DNA of 64,000 nucleotides from Timema cristinae. Lineage: Eukaryota > Arthropoda > Insecta > Phasmatodea > Timematidae. Location: the NCBI GenBank assembly GCA_039000515.1, contig JBCFYV010000012.1:93167906-93231905 (forward strand). The letters are read 5' to 3'. The notes under the pieces were generated by a model that worked only from the letters and a program-made list of their open reading frames with translations, made no database searches and was not told where the DNA came from. Shown piece after piece: positions 23,495 through 34,779 of the stretch (its first letter is position 1; each line of letters starts with the position of its first letter). Made by a program: the position numbers and the translations under genes.

Positions 23495-23760
23495 AGTTTT
23501 CGTGTTTATTACTAGCCTTACCTTTCTTTCGTACACTGTGCCTTCTTCCCGTTCAAGTTATCTGTCTATTACGTGTTGGGGATGAGGAAGGTGAATTTCT
23601 GAGAGTGGACAAACATTTGCGTTGAAAAAATGTAAATTACTTATGATATATATCTGGGGTTTGAGCCCTGGCCTCTATTTAATCGTAAAATAAAGATTAG
23701 ATAAATTTGACACCTTAGCCTTCGTGCTCACGATGTGGGCTACTACTTTAGATAATGCTG
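23495..23760 (-). repeat. SINE B, degraded, minus strand
   Basis: On the minus strand the head retains AGGCCAGGGCTCAAACCCCA (B-box region) and GTGTCAAATTTATC. The body passes through CGCAAATGTTTGTCCACTCT and the tail is represented by AACTTGAACGGGAAGAAGGC near 23540. It is diverged but colinear with other copies. Confidence 0.5.
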
Positions 23761-23764
23761 GTCG

Positions 23765-24700
23765 TAATAGTTGGTTGTCCAGAAGATAAATTTTCAATTA
23801 TACGTACATCTTTTTTTTTTTTTCAAGGATAAAAATGTCATTTGGGTCTGGAGGCAAAAACGGAAGATCCCAAGTGAAAATCTAACCTACAACTAGCTAA
23901 ATCTCTGGTCTTAAAGAACAAGAATATTTATTTCAACCAGAACTTAAGTTTGTCATTCAAGCCTATCCCGAGATACCTCTATCAAATCCCTAGCCTGACA
24001 CCAAACTCTTTCAAATCCATTTTAACATAATACTCCTATCGAAGTCTTAGCCAACCAAGAGGTTTTGTTCCTTCAGGTTTAGCAACTAAAGTTTTGTATG
24101 CACACATGTCATCATCACACATACACGACACACCCAAACTTTCGTGCCTTTATTTTCCTTACTATGTTTGAAAATGCAAACCACAAAATTCTTCATTATG
24201 TAACTTTATCAGTTCTCTTGTTTGTTCAACCTTCTTAGAGCCAAATATCTATTTTAAGTACTTTATTCTCAGAAATTCTCAATCTATTATCTTGTTTCAT
24301 AGCAAAAGGTCACGCTTCACATGTGGAACACCACTCAAGCTAAAAAAAAAAAAAAGTATGACTAGGCGTGCGAACACATGAACACAAATTCATTTGTTTA
24401 TTCTACATTTAGATAAAGTTTATTTTTATGGCTATCCATCCAAATCTAAGGCCCACATCGTAGTCATAAAAATGTCTTTAGTCAAATTCCTCAAATCAGA
24501 CAAAGGTTTCTTTATTTCGACTCGCACCCAGTTTTTCGATTCTCACTCCTTCCTTCCTTCCTTCATGTTTCTTCTCTCTTCTTTTGAAGCCAACATTTTA
24601 TATTTATGTCCATGTTTCAACTCCGCAGTATTTGGCAAAGTACGCCAATTCCCTATACAATCCCTTCACAACACCTGTCGCCAGAACTCTTTCTATTAGT
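23765..24700. other. AT-rich spacer
   Basis: Contains poly(T) at about 23811-23823 and a poly(A) run near 24341-24355. The 101-codon frame at 24394-24699 is Phe/Ser-rich without a domain. No feature is supported. Confidence 0.45.
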
Positions 24701-24734
24701 TAGTTTTTACACTGATGAAAGGAGCAAGAGGCAA

Positions 24735-24985
24735 GGGGTATGTCATATATAAGCCGCTTGTGCATATGTTTAAGGCACAAGCAACGCAGTCGGGGACTCA
24801 CTGGCATAGCACTGGCTCTTGCAGTCACAGTCTAACACAGAATTTCAATAATTTACATTAATATCATAAGTGTGCATTGATATAAAGCATCTAATTGGAG
24901 TATGTATAAGTAATTAACAGATGTCATTTGAATAAACCGTGTGAGAATCAACAGCCATCAATAGTTCTCTTTCTTACATTTATTA
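24735..24985 (+). promoter_or_regulatory. LTR-like or promoter-like segment
   Basis: A TATA-box-like CATATATAAG (about 24746) is followed by a hairpin (GCTTGTGC...GCACAAGC). Then comes the less AT-rich GCAGTCGGGGACTCACTGGC, an AATAAA signal (about 24933) within GAATAAACCGTGTGAGAATC, and an end at TTCTTACA. This order (TATA, start region, polyadenylation signal, CA end) is what an LTR shows. No second LTR copy, TG start or primer-binding site could be found, so it could equally be an isolated promoter-like sequence. Confidence 0.3.
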
Positions 24986-25134
24986 AATATACCGATTTAA
25001 TTAGTACTCGATCACGGAGCAATTAACAGCAAGTTAAACGTATTATTCCGTATAGTAATGATAGGCGCTTGACCACGGAGCTATAGACAACCTAAATATT
25101 ATCACAGCAATTTATATCAGGGAATTAATCCGTA

Positions 25135-25555
25135 GTGTTTCAATTTCCCCTTCCTTACAACAATCTCCATCCACTTTCTCTAACTCTATACCTTTCCCTC
25201 CCTCTAGCTTTCTCTATCACCCATTTTTAATTCTATCTCTCTTTCTCCTAACTCTTCATATTCCTCTTTTCCTTCTTCCCTCTAACCAATTCTCATAGCT
25301 TCAACTATCACTCTTTCTCCGCCTCTTCTATCCCATACTTTTAATAACAATTTCCCCCTCCTCTTAAATATTTCTTTCCACCTTTCTCTTTTTCTGTCAT
25401 TCCCTTTTTCTGACATTCTCTAGCTCACCATTTTTCTTATTCTCTCTATCTCCCTTTCTTTGACTCCATCCCCCCTTTTAGCTCTCCCTATCCCGTTTCC
25501 TGTCGCCCTCAATCCCCCCTCTTCCTAACTCTCTCTCTCTATCTCCTCTCCTATG
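25135..25555 (+). repeat. Polypyrimidine tract
   Basis: About 420 bp of almost uninterrupted C/T sequence with loosely recurring TTTCTC, CTAACTC and CCCTCTAG words. It is perhaps a decayed minisatellite or microsatellite, but no clear period can be seen by eye. Confidence 0.6.
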
Positions 25556-25730
25556 GATCTCACTGCATCCCAGTGGCGATGCCCACCCGTGACGTAGTGA
25601 ATGGCTCAGTGATCGGATGTGGCGGAGCGGTCAAGCGGGAGTTATCTTCTTCCGCCCCGTCGCTAAGAATGAAGGCGACCAGGCTTTGAAGAACACCGCC
25701 CGGGACTTTCAACCGACTGGAAATAAGTTT
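25556..25730. other. GC- and CpG-richer patch
   Basis: Contains GTGACGTAGTGAATGG, GTGGCGGAGCGGTCAAGCGG and CCGCCCGGGACTTTC, which stand out from the AT-rich background. On the minus strand a 91-codon frame runs across 25709-25984, and a good splice-donor-like GGTAAGTG lies near 25758. Neither is backed by a recognisable protein, and part of the frame resembles a decayed SINE body. Confidence 0.25.
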
Positions 25731-26107
25731 AAGTGATCTTGAGAAGGGACACTTACCCTGTATATCAGGTCCGTTTCTAGTTCCTTGATCAGGGTTGGGG
25801 TTACGACCCTGTACAAACGTTTACTGGCTAAGGTGGAGGGAGGTAAGTAGGATTTAAGAGGAAATATACCCGCGTTTGAGTAGAGATAAAGAATAGGAAA
25901 ACTACCTAAAAATCTTAATGGAATCAGCCCCCAAGTGAGCTTTACCGACCAAGCGGCCGATGTTGGTAAAGATAAAGCCAACATTTGCGGATAGTGTATG
26001 TCGTTTTGTCACACAATGAACCCTAGGTACGTTAATCTCAGTCTTATATAATAGATCTTCTACTTCTTTATTATAGTAGTTACTCATTTGACCTCACGAG
26101 GCTGAGT

Positions 26108-26213
26108 TAGTTCAGATCATGCTTCATTGAAAAGTCTGGAAGTGCCGGGATCGAACACGGGCCCTTTTTGAATCTGTAGCCATGAGCTCTAACCACTAGA
26201 CCACAGAGGCTGT
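26108..26213 (-). repeat. tRNA-like SINE head, third family
   Basis: On the minus strand CCTCTGTGGTCTAGTGGTTA is a very good A-box region and GTGTTCGATCCCGGCAC a good B-box region. The intervening arm and acceptor stem do not close into a cloverleaf. The downstream sequence (AGCATGATCTGAACTAACTC) matches neither SINE A nor SINE B, so it may be the only copy in this window of another tRNA-derived SINE. A degraded true tRNA gene is the alternative. Confidence 0.5.
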
Positions 26214-26214
26214 C

Positions 26215-27000
26215 GGGGAAAACAACTTTTCAATCGTGCTCACCAGTACAGTTAATATTTTAATAGCTAGTTTTCCCCTTTCACAGGGATGTTAATTGTC
26301 TCTCATGTCGAGTTAAGTTAGTTTGTAGTTGGTTTTCTGATATAATAGCTTTTTTTTTCTAAAATAGTATGTTAAACAATGCAGCATTATTTTTAAATTT
26401 CAGCCTATATCAAAAATAAAAAAAACAATAATAACAATCATTTTAGTTTAATTATTTGTCGTTAGTTGTTTATTTTATTTGTTTTGATAAAATGGGAATT
26501 ATCTGCGCTTCGGACCATGCGTTATAGTGAGCTCTGTCTCACTCGCACTTCATCTGTCTTAATACCAAATTAATACTATTTTTTCCCCTTTAGCAGAGAT
26601 TTTAACTATCGATTAGTTACAAGGCCTTAACGATCCCTACCATGGGTGAGACCATGTATGATAGTGTGGTATATTGATTCTGTCCCAGTCGAATTACTGC
26701 GTGTTGATGAATCATTTGGCCGCCAGACAAGCCTGTAAATGGCATGGGTCACTCACTACCCGGGTTTATAACAAACAACCCCTCAAACCAACAACTCTAC
26801 AGGACGCCACTTATGACGTCACCAGGGTTCGCATATCCCCCAACTGGTACTGTCACCGCGTGTCACGCATCTGTGCTGCTTTCACAAAGAGGAAGGAAAG
26901 AAGGGGGGAAGGTTGCATTCGACCAAATTGCACATGCGCAAGCTACGCGAGTAACCACAATAATTATGACATCACTTGTCCATCAAGCTATCGACATAGT
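26215..27000. other. Spacer, partly GC-richer
   Basis: Overlapping plus-strand frames of 122 and 129 codons at 26674-27133 run in two different phases through the same DNA and into the GT repeat. Neither has a recognisable domain. No gene is called. Confidence 0.4.
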
Positions 27001-27001
27001 A

Positions 27002-27027
27002 TGTGTGTGTATGTGTGTGTGTGTGTC
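27002..27027 (+). repeat. (GT)n microsatellite
   Basis: Interrupted GT dinucleotide run. Confidence 0.85.
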
Positions 27028-27149
27028 CTGGACATATGTTGAGATTTCACCCCTGGATTTAGGACAGAATAGAGATGAGGCAGAAAGGCTCACTGCCAGC
27101 AATAGTTCCAAGCGATCCATTTCACTGAGATGAGCAGTTCATTTATCCC

Positions 27150-27415
27150 GTTTAGGCGTTCGTGAACTATTATAACCTGTTGCTCAGTCGTTCATGAAAT
27201 GTAACACAGTCATTCGTGAACTATAGCCTGTAGCTCAGTCTTCCATAAAACACCTCTAATAGATAACTCGTTTGAGATCTACAACTTGTAGTTCAAATAT
27301 TCATGTTCTAGGGCATCTATCTCAGTCATTAGTGAACTATAGCCATTAGCTCAGTCTTTCATGAACTACAGTATGTGGTTCAGTCGTTAATAAGCTACAG
27401 CCTGTAACATGGTTG
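27150..27415 (+). repeat. Decayed ~29-30-bp minisatellite
   Basis: Degenerate units of the form CAGTCRTTCRTGAACTATAG followed by CCTGTAGCT. Recognisable units lie near 27160, 27200, 27330, 27360 and 27385, with the middle of the array scrambled. The period is about 29-30 bp. Confidence 0.65.
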
Positions 27416-27507
27416 TTGGTATAAATTATTCGAAAAGGGACATGAATGTTTACATGCCAAAGGACAATTTTTTTAAAAAAATGTTGCTATTTAAATATAT
27501 AATACTA

Positions 27508-29722
27508 GCTGTTTGACCGGTTCTTCGCATCAAAACTATATTAAATATGACGTTCGACATATGATACCAACATTTTTAAGGTTTCTCCTGGTCTAATCAT
27601 AACCCAACTATGGAAATTCCAAGGCAATTATTGCTAGCAATAAATTAAAATAAATTACGATTTGAAAAAAACCTACCTAACACCCAGACTGAGTGCACAA
27701 ATGAACACGATGTTTACCTAAGCGAGATACAGTTTTTTCTATTAGTTTAGCCATTCTTCCCTCATTGCACAACTTTCATAAATTTCTTGGACACTGGTGT
27801 TAAATTAAACAACTTCAAATTTTGTTGTTATCTTGAGTGATCTTATTTTACCAATTTTCCAAATCTAAATTTTCTTATACACTGAAAGATAAATTTATAA
27901 TAGCTTTGAAAAGATTTATACTACTCTAACGCCTCCCTTCAACTGTTTTTAACTCCCACATTCAAATTTTGAAATTTTAAGACTTATTTGGTTAGTATCT
28001 AATTTGTTTGTTTTTTACGTGCATGTAACATTTCAATTTTAAACCACACCGAAATTAGTATCAATTTCTGGCTCTTACATTTCTCAGTTTTCAATTTTGA
28101 AATTCCATGAATTCAGACATAATTTGGTTATCCAGTAAGGTATATTTACTCACATACAGAATTTAAATTTTATTTTACAGTGATAATTTTTTCTTATTAA
28201 TTTAGTAAAGTGTGAGCCCCAACTTTATAAACAAATTTTTAAGTTTCATAATATATTCTTTATTTTTTAATTTTTGTCTTAAATTCTTGAGAGTCATTAC
28301 ATTTTCTAACACACTTAGAGAGGCTTTTTTCTATTGGTTTTTTAAAAATTCATACCTCTTCTTCCATATAGATATTGATTTAAAAATTTAAAAAACATAT
28401 CATACTATTCTAGCTATTTCCAAAATTTATATTTTCTACCACACTAAAGAGCCATTTTTCTGACTATACTATCCTTTCCTGCAGTCTCATAAAAAAAATT
28501 AAGAGTTTTCTACCTCAGCTAAAATAATTATAATTATGATTTAAACCCCTTCCCCCTTTATTTCTCGAGACCAAACTTTGAAATTTCCTATTTTTATATT
28601 TTCCTGGTTGTGTGTGGATTTAAGATGTGAATCAGTGAGTACCACACTTTTCTACTCCTATCCACCTTCTTAGGAGAAGATTTAAAAAGCTATCAAAGGA
28701 TATCACTCAATTCTAGGTATAAATCTCCAAGTTTAACTGCAAGGCTCTGTATCTACTCGTTCAAATGATACATGAGTGAATTTTTAAAACTTTCAACATC
28801 TTCTTTCCCTCTCAGAGAGGTCAGATTTTAAATTTTAAGACTTATTTGTTTATCTGTAGTTGTCCTTCCACCTACCTGCCAAATTTAGATCTTATTCGAC
28901 ACTTAGTAGCTATGTTCATGTTTAACCCCCCCCCCCCCCCCCTCTCCCTAATGTATCCTGCTGTCCTATCCAAAAACTTAAGGTTTTCAGACATTTATGA
29001 TTATTTGGAGTAGCACCTTTACCCTCCTGCCTAATTTTAACTCTCTACCCTAATCTAAAAAAAAAAATCTAATTAAGGCCTCCCCACCTTATTTGGGAAT
29101 GTACTGTTTTCTAGATTTATCTAGTTATATGGGGCAAATTACTCTACCCATAAGCCAAATTTCAGTTTTACAGCTCTTCTGAAAGTGGGTTTTCATTTCC
29201 AAAGCAGATATACATTCAGCTTTATATATATATAGAGAGAGACTCGCTTTGCTCTTTGGGGACTAGGCCCCCATACCCCCGGTGAGTTTTCTTTGCAAGG
29301 GGATGTAAACTAAAGTCTGTTCAGCGTAGGAATTGTTTTCTGTAAGGCCCTTTTCCCTACCAGAAATCTATTATATAGTAGGATATTGGTAGGAAAAAAG
29401 ACCTTTCAGAGATAAATTCCTACCGTGAATGGAGTATGTAATTCCAGAGCCGTTTTTTGATAGGTCCTACCATTTAGCCACAATAGACCTCCAAAGAAAG
29501 GTCAGTACCGACTTAAAGGTTGCTCCACCATTTTGAATTTTTTTCGGGGATTAAAAATTAATTTTTTTTTAACTTTTTGGAACTTTCCCGTCGGCACAGG
29601 CTAAAAGCTATAAGTTTGACAAATGTCAAGTTTCTAGCTCATCTGAAAGTGGATAAAGATTAATGTCAGTGAGTGAGTCATCCATGTGGCTTTATAGTAG
29701 TATAATATAATAATATATATAG
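27508..29722 (+). repeat. Long degenerate interspersed repeat
   Basis: Starts ACTAGCTGTTTGACCGGTTC and ends near GTCAGTGAGTGAGTCATCCA then GTGGCTTTATAGTAGTAT. This is the same overall architecture as the GCCCGCGGC repeat (ACTAG-CTG start, GTCA-rich end, then TTTTATAAGTAT). The interior shows recurring blocks around CCAAATTTCAGTTTT / CCAAATTTAGATCTT / CTAATTTTAACTCT at roughly 100-200-bp spacing, so it appears to be built of diverged internal repeats. No coding region remains. A poly(C) run lies at 28926-28942. The class (LINE 3' end or Helitron-like) is unresolved. Confidence 0.45.
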
Positions 29723-29849
29723 ATAACAATATTAAAAAATAAATGGGCAGCATTGCAATCATGTCTGCGTGACTAAAGAGTTTGAAGCCCTATAAGATGT
29801 TGATTACTACTACTACAACAACTACTACTAAATAACACTACTGATCATG

Positions 29850-29858
29850 ATGATACTG

Positions 29859-29902
<44 letters not shown>
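29850..29902 (+). repeat. (AAT)n microsatellite
   Basis: About 14 uninterrupted AAT units, preceded by a decayed (ACT)n stretch. No SINE tail hairpin precedes it, so it is not obviously SINE-derived. Confidence 0.85.
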
Positions 29903-29903
<1 letters not shown>

Positions 29904-29999
29904 GCAATTAAATTACAATAAAAATTCTAAATTCGAAGATTTTAATTTTATTCACTCATTTAATAATAGGAAATGGGCGGACAGCGCAGTGTAGTTTAT

Positions 30000-30388
30000 C
30001 GCACGGTACCACCAAAAGGTCGCCGACATCCCTCAAGGCTCAGTACCGTGATATGATGGAAATAAAAAGGGTCGACAAGGGGCAAGAGGGGATACTTGTT
30101 AAACGGTGTCCGGGCGGCATGAATAATTTAGAGACCTTTCGCGCTCGCACAATGTCAGTTTAAACTGAAAGTTGACGGAAAACAGGGGTAGAGGGAAGGA
30201 AGGATGCCGGTGACGCGACGCTAGGTTGGTGTAAGGTTGGCGGTTGTGTAGAGTGAGAGGAGGTGGGGAGAAGTAGGGTGCAATAAGCCCTCGTGGGCGA
30301 TGCGGGAACAAAATGGTAATGAGGTGGAGGAGGAGAGGTGTTAAAATAGGGACGCGGACTACCGGGTGTCTGAGCATGCGACGGACTT
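30000..30388. other. CpG-rich patch beside minisatellite
   Basis: CpG-rich sequence (GGTCGCCGACATCC, CGGTGTCCGGGCGGC, TTTCGCGCTCGCAC, GGTGACGCGACGC) directly upstream of the 30-bp array. It contains a perfect 14-bp palindrome, TCAGTTTAAACTGA, at 30155-30168. Overlapping minus-strand frames of 84-92 codons are Pro/Ser/His-rich, continue towards the array and have no recognised domain. It could be a promoter or CpG island, or flanking DNA of the minisatellite. Confidence 0.3.
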
Positions 30389-31178
30389 AGACCAACAAGG
30401 GAGTAGAGGGACAAACTGAGACCAACAAGGGAGCATAGGGACAGGCTGAGATCAACAAGGGAGCATAGGGACAGGCTGAGATCAACAAGGGAGCATAGGG
30501 ACAGGCTGAGACCAACAAGGGATAATAAGGATAGGCTGAGGCCAACAAGGGAACATAGGGACTGGCTGAGACCAACAAGGGAGCATAGGGACAGGCTGAG
30601 ATCAACAAGGGAGCATAGGGACAGGCTGAGATCAACAAGGGAGCATAGGGAAAACTGAGACCAATAAGGGAACAGAGGGACAGGCTGAGATCAACAAGGG
30701 AGCATAGGAACAGGCTGAGACCAACAAGGGATAATAAGGATAGGCTGAGGCCAACAAGGAATAATAAGGATAGGCTGAGGCCAACAAGGGAACATAGGGA
30801 CTGGCTGAGACCAACAAGGGATAATAAGGATAGGCTGAGGCCAACAAGGGAACATAGGGACTGGCTGAGACCAACAAGAGAGCATAGGACAGGCTGATAT
30901 CAACAAGGGAGCATAGGGACAGGCTGAGATCAACAAGGGAGCATAGGGACAGGCTGAGATCAACAAGGGAGCATAGGGACAGGCTGAGATCAACAAGGGA
31001 GCATAGGGACAGGCTGAGACCAACAAGGGAGCATATGGACAGGCTGAGACCAACAAGGGAGCATATGGACAGGCTGAGATCAACAAGGGAGCATAGGGAC
31101 AGGCTGAGATCAACAAGAGAGCATAGGGACAGGCTGAGATCAACATGGGAGCATAGGGACAGGCTGAGACCAACAATG
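30389..31178 (+). repeat. Minisatellite 1, unit type 1 (30 bp)
   Basis: About 26 tandem units of 30 bp built on ACCAACAAGGGAGCATAGGG plus ACAGGCTGAG. Variant units (GATAATAAGGATAGGCTGAG, then GCCAACAAGGGAACATAGGG ACTGGCTGAG) recur as a block near 30520, 30730 and 30820, showing higher-order amplification. Because 30 is divisible by three, several minus-strand frames stay open for 80-340 codons of ten-residue repeats. These are consequences of periodicity, not genes. Confidence 0.95.
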
Positions 31179-31830
31179 GTGTAGGGGATGGACTGAAACC
31201 AACAAGTGAGTAGGAGTATGGACTGAAACCAACAAGTGAGTAGGAGTATGGACTGAAACCAACAAGTGAGTAAGGTATGGACTGAAACCAACAAGTGAGT
31301 AGGGGTATGGACTGAAACCGACAAGTGAGTATGGGTATGGACTGAAACCAACAAGTGAGTAGGAGTATGGACTGAAACCAACAAGTGAGTAGGGTATGGA
31401 CTGAAACCAACAAGTGAGTAGAGGATGGACTGAAACCAACAAGTGAGTAGGGGATGGACTGAAACCTACAAGTGAGTAGGAGTATGGACTGAAACCAACA
31501 AGTGAGTATGGGTATGGACTGAACCGACAAGTGAGTAGGAGTATGGACTGAAACCAACAAGTGAGTAGGAGTATGGACTGAAACCAACAAGTGAGTATGG
31601 GTATGGACTGAAACCGACAAGTGAGTATGGGTATGGACTGAAACCAACAAGTGAGTAGGAGTATGGACTGAAACCAACAAGTGAGTAGGAGTATGGACTG
31701 GAACCAACAAGTGAGTAAGGTATGGACTGAAACCAACAAGTGAGTAGGGGTATGGACTGAAACCAACAAGTGAGTAGGAGTATGGACTGAAACCAACAAG
31801 TGAGTAGGGGATGGACTGAAACCAACGTGG
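31179..31830 (+). repeat. Minisatellite 1, unit type 2 (28-30 bp)
   Basis: About 22 tandem units of TATGGACTGAAACCAACAAG plus TGAGTAGGAG or close variants (GGGG, GGGT, AGG with 1-2-bp length changes). They join unit type 1 directly at about 31179 and share CCAACAAG and GACTGA/GGCTGA with it, so both types probably descend from one ancestral unit. Confidence 0.95.
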
Positions 31831-31960
31831 GATTAGAGGGATAGATTGAAACTAATAAGGGAGCATAGGGTCAGACTGGGTCCAGCAAGGGAGTAGACAA
31901 ATGAATTGAATCCAACAAGGGAGAGGAAGGATGAGCCAAAATTTACAAGGGAGTAAAAAT
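31831..31960 (+). repeat. Minisatellite 1, degenerate edge
   Basis: Four or five diverged units (ATTGAAACTAATAAGGGAGC, GACTGGGTCCAGCAAGGGAG, GAATCCAACAAGGGAG, AAAATTTACAAGGGAG) mark the right edge. They mix features of both unit types. Confidence 0.85.
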
Positions 31961-31964
31961 AATG

Positions 31965-33324
31965 ATGTATTTATTTATTTAGCGATACATTCTCAGAAAT
32001 TTTCCGAGACGTTGACATTGGGCTTGAGTATATCACTGTTTTTTTTAGGTGTTGGAAATTTTCCTTTAATTTTTTCCAACTATTTAATAAGAACAAATGT
32101 AATCGAAACACTCCCGTTTGCATTTGGTTTAGTTTATAATGGATGTAAAACCAGTAACATCATCAAATGAGTTAAAATAAGTCTGAAAAGTGATTCAAGT
32201 TCTCTTTTCACACTAACGTATCGACTACCGCGCTTGGTGGTTGATTGTGTCAATAAGGTAAATAGCTGCTATATACTACGTATTTTAATACATCTTATAA
32301 GTAACGCCTTTAAAAATACAGCCCCTTTCACCGAAATATTTTCTGAACATTTTCCCAGAACATTTCTATGTATTGTTTCGTATTATTAAATCAGTCACTA
32401 AGTTAATATTCTAGGTTCGATTTCCTACCTATTATAGGTTTAGTTTATGTAATGGAATTATTTTTTCATCTGTTCTAATACTCAGGGGTGGATTTAAGCA
32501 TAGGCCCGGTACTCACTTTCCAAAAGAGGCAGATTTTAGACGTGGGAAATTTTGAATGATGAAAAAAAAAATGCATATCGTTTTCTGCCAGTTAAAATAA
32601 TTTTATGACTTCTATCGTGTGTGTAGGCCTAATTGTTAGAATTTGGTGAATCTGCGTACCACGTAATTCACTGACAATCCTCTTAATTGAATGACACTTA
32701 TTGGATAAAAGGGATTTGTCTGACATGATCGATCAGTTCGCTCAGCAAAAATCAAGGCTAAAGATATTATAGACTATTTTCTTGTGTGCATGATATTTTA
32801 TCTGTAATAACATGTTCTACAGTCTACTAATGCAAACTTTGTATTTTTAAATTATATAATATTTAATTGTGTGTGTTGTGACAGTGTAATAATATTTATT
32901 TCAAGTTTCTAAGTCTTTTCTTAGATTTCTACTGCTTTTAAAACCTCACTGTAATAGATAATAAATTAATATAAGCACTTTTTATCTGTCACTCCACAGA
33001 TAGCGCTTGTGTATATGGTATATATGTGTCGGTGTATGAGGGTTAATAGGGGAAAAAGGGGATTTATAAAGCTAGAAATTAAGGTGGAAAAATGGGTGGT
33101 AAATTATCTAGTACCTATGGACAGCATAGTTGTAAATTCACCCGTGTTGATACTATGTTAGTTTGGGTAAGTCGTGTACTGATAAGTGTTTTCAGAAAAT
33201 GTATTTTTAATATCCATGGTAAATATATATTGATTATATGCTTATACCTTACTGTACTGTACTGTAATGTATGTTTAGTTTTATTTTCCAAAGGTAAAAT
33301 AATATATATATGCCATTATGGTTA
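31965..33324. other. AT-rich spacer
   Basis: No gene or RNA. Near 32484 CAGGGGTGGATTTAAGCATA resembles a hAT-type terminus, but no partner terminus was found. Open frames of 78-79 codons at 31931 and 33092 have no domain. Confidence 0.45.
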
Positions 33325-33724
33325 TTAAGGTGAGAGTGTAGGGCACACAAGAAAAAGGTAAATGTTTATGCAGTTTTTATAGAAAAAAATATTTTTGTGT
33401 GTTTGGACAAAATAAAGCAAATATTTCTTTAGTGGAAACATAGAGGTTAATTTTCTTCACGTGATGATATAATCAAATCTTGAATATTTGTCTTGATCAC
33501 ACCGGCATTAGATAATAAACTTATAAATGAAGAGAAAATGTTATCATTTAATTCTATGACACCCTTGAATTTACTCAAGAACTGTTGATATAATCACGTG
33601 AAGAAAATTATAATCTATGTTTCGATTTGAGAAATATTGGATTTATTTTGACAAAAAAAAGCTTTGATACAAAAACTGAAAAAAATACTGAACTTCTCTC
33701 GCGTCCTTTACACTCCAACTTTAA
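33325..33724. mobile_element. TTAA MITE (family A), copy 2
   Basis: Bounded by TTAA at 33325-33328 and 33721-33724. The left arm starts AAGGTGAGAGTGTAGGGCAC. The right end reads CGCGTCCTTTACACTCCAAC. The inverted arms continue inwards over TTTTTATAGAAAAAAATATT, GGACAAAATAAAGCAAATAT, TTTTCTTCACGTGATGATAT and their complements. Non-coding. Total 400 bp. Confidence 0.75.
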
Positions 33725-33844
33725 AGAATAAATCCAAAAGATAGGTATACATTTGGTAACTAGCTCCAAGAAAGTCCACCTACATTAGGGTGGACATGGG
33801 ATAAGCAAATCATAGTGATAAATTACATATGGACAAAACCATTC

Positions 33845-33950
33845 CATATGACTTGACCAAGATTCAAACTATGACCTCCCCATCATAGGAAGTCTAATCT
33901 GTTGTGAGCTTGACTCCATAGACCAAGATACCATGGGTGTGGATTGTGAA
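33845..33950 (-). repeat. tRNA-like SINE head, minus strand
   Basis: The inverse of ACCAAGATTCAAACTATGAC gives a B-box-like GTTTGAATCTTGG. CTTGGTCTATGGAGTCAAGC on the minus strand is A-box-like. It is a SINE-B-type relic. The body towards 33780 is only weakly recognisable. Confidence 0.4.
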
Positions 33951-33959
33951 TGTATAGTC

Positions 33960-34779
33960 ACCATACATTTATTGACTAACTAAAAATCATATTTAGACTG
34001 AGGCTTCGCTTTTGAAAATTTATAAACTTTGATATTATAACAATTCTTGAAGTAAAATACTTTTATTAAAAAAAGGAAGAAGATTGAAAGAAAATTAGAT
34101 TGGTATAGCTCAATAAATTACTGTCAAAATAGATTGTCTTTTTACGAAATTGAGATTTCCTTTTGATATTCATACAATTTGAATATTTTGGGTATATCCT
34201 CGGTGTAGCTTTCAATTAATTAATGGTACAGAACTCCGCAGGGACTTTCTCGCTCTATTGTTTAAAAATTGAGACATTTACTCAAAACTCGTCATATATG
34301 TGAAACGAAATAATATACACTAGCAAACCCAAGCATAAATTGCCCTAAGCTTATGTAAAACTTTTTCGAATCCCGGTTTTAAGTTCTATAATTTTATTCT
34401 TAAAGAACTAATGTCCCAATTTGTATGTTTGGACTAGTAAAAAAGATCGATATTGAGTCCACAAGGGTGAACACTTTGTATTAAAATTTCATCTTATGGT
34501 TAAAATTTTCGACATTATATTAAGTGTTGCACATCTTCATTGCTATTAAATTCCTCATTTATAAATTTTGACCAATGAAAATTTAAATATTGACTATTGA
34601 GTCTAAAATGAAGAAGGTGGATCATTGTTGTAGAAGCATATCTCCTAAAAGGTTTAAGGAAAAATAGCATAAACTATTTGAGATACTTAATTATATTTAA
34701 TTACTCTATGGCATTGGAGTATTATTGCGTTAAAACTTAAGTAGTATCTCTTTACAACTAAAGCTCACAAAATTGTATT
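33960..34779. other. AT-rich spacer
   Basis: No supported feature. Confidence 0.45.

Noticed and set aside
25709..25984. Minus-strand frame with a splice-donor-like GGTAAGTG near 25758
   Set aside because: No recognisable protein and no matching acceptor or neighbouring exon. Part of it overlaps sequence resembling a decayed SINE body.
26674..27133. Two overlapping plus-strand frames of 122 and 129 codons
   Set aside because: Different phases of the same DNA, running into a GT microsatellite, with no recognisable domain.
30387..31825. Long minus-strand open frames (up to 339 codons) of ten-residue repeats
   Set aside because: They lie entirely within the 30-bp minisatellite. Several overlapping frames are open at once because the unit is a multiple of three, and no promoter or domain supports translation.
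30389..31830. CRISPR-like array
   Set aside because: Units are contiguous with no unique spacers, and the window is eukaryotic. It is a minisatellite.
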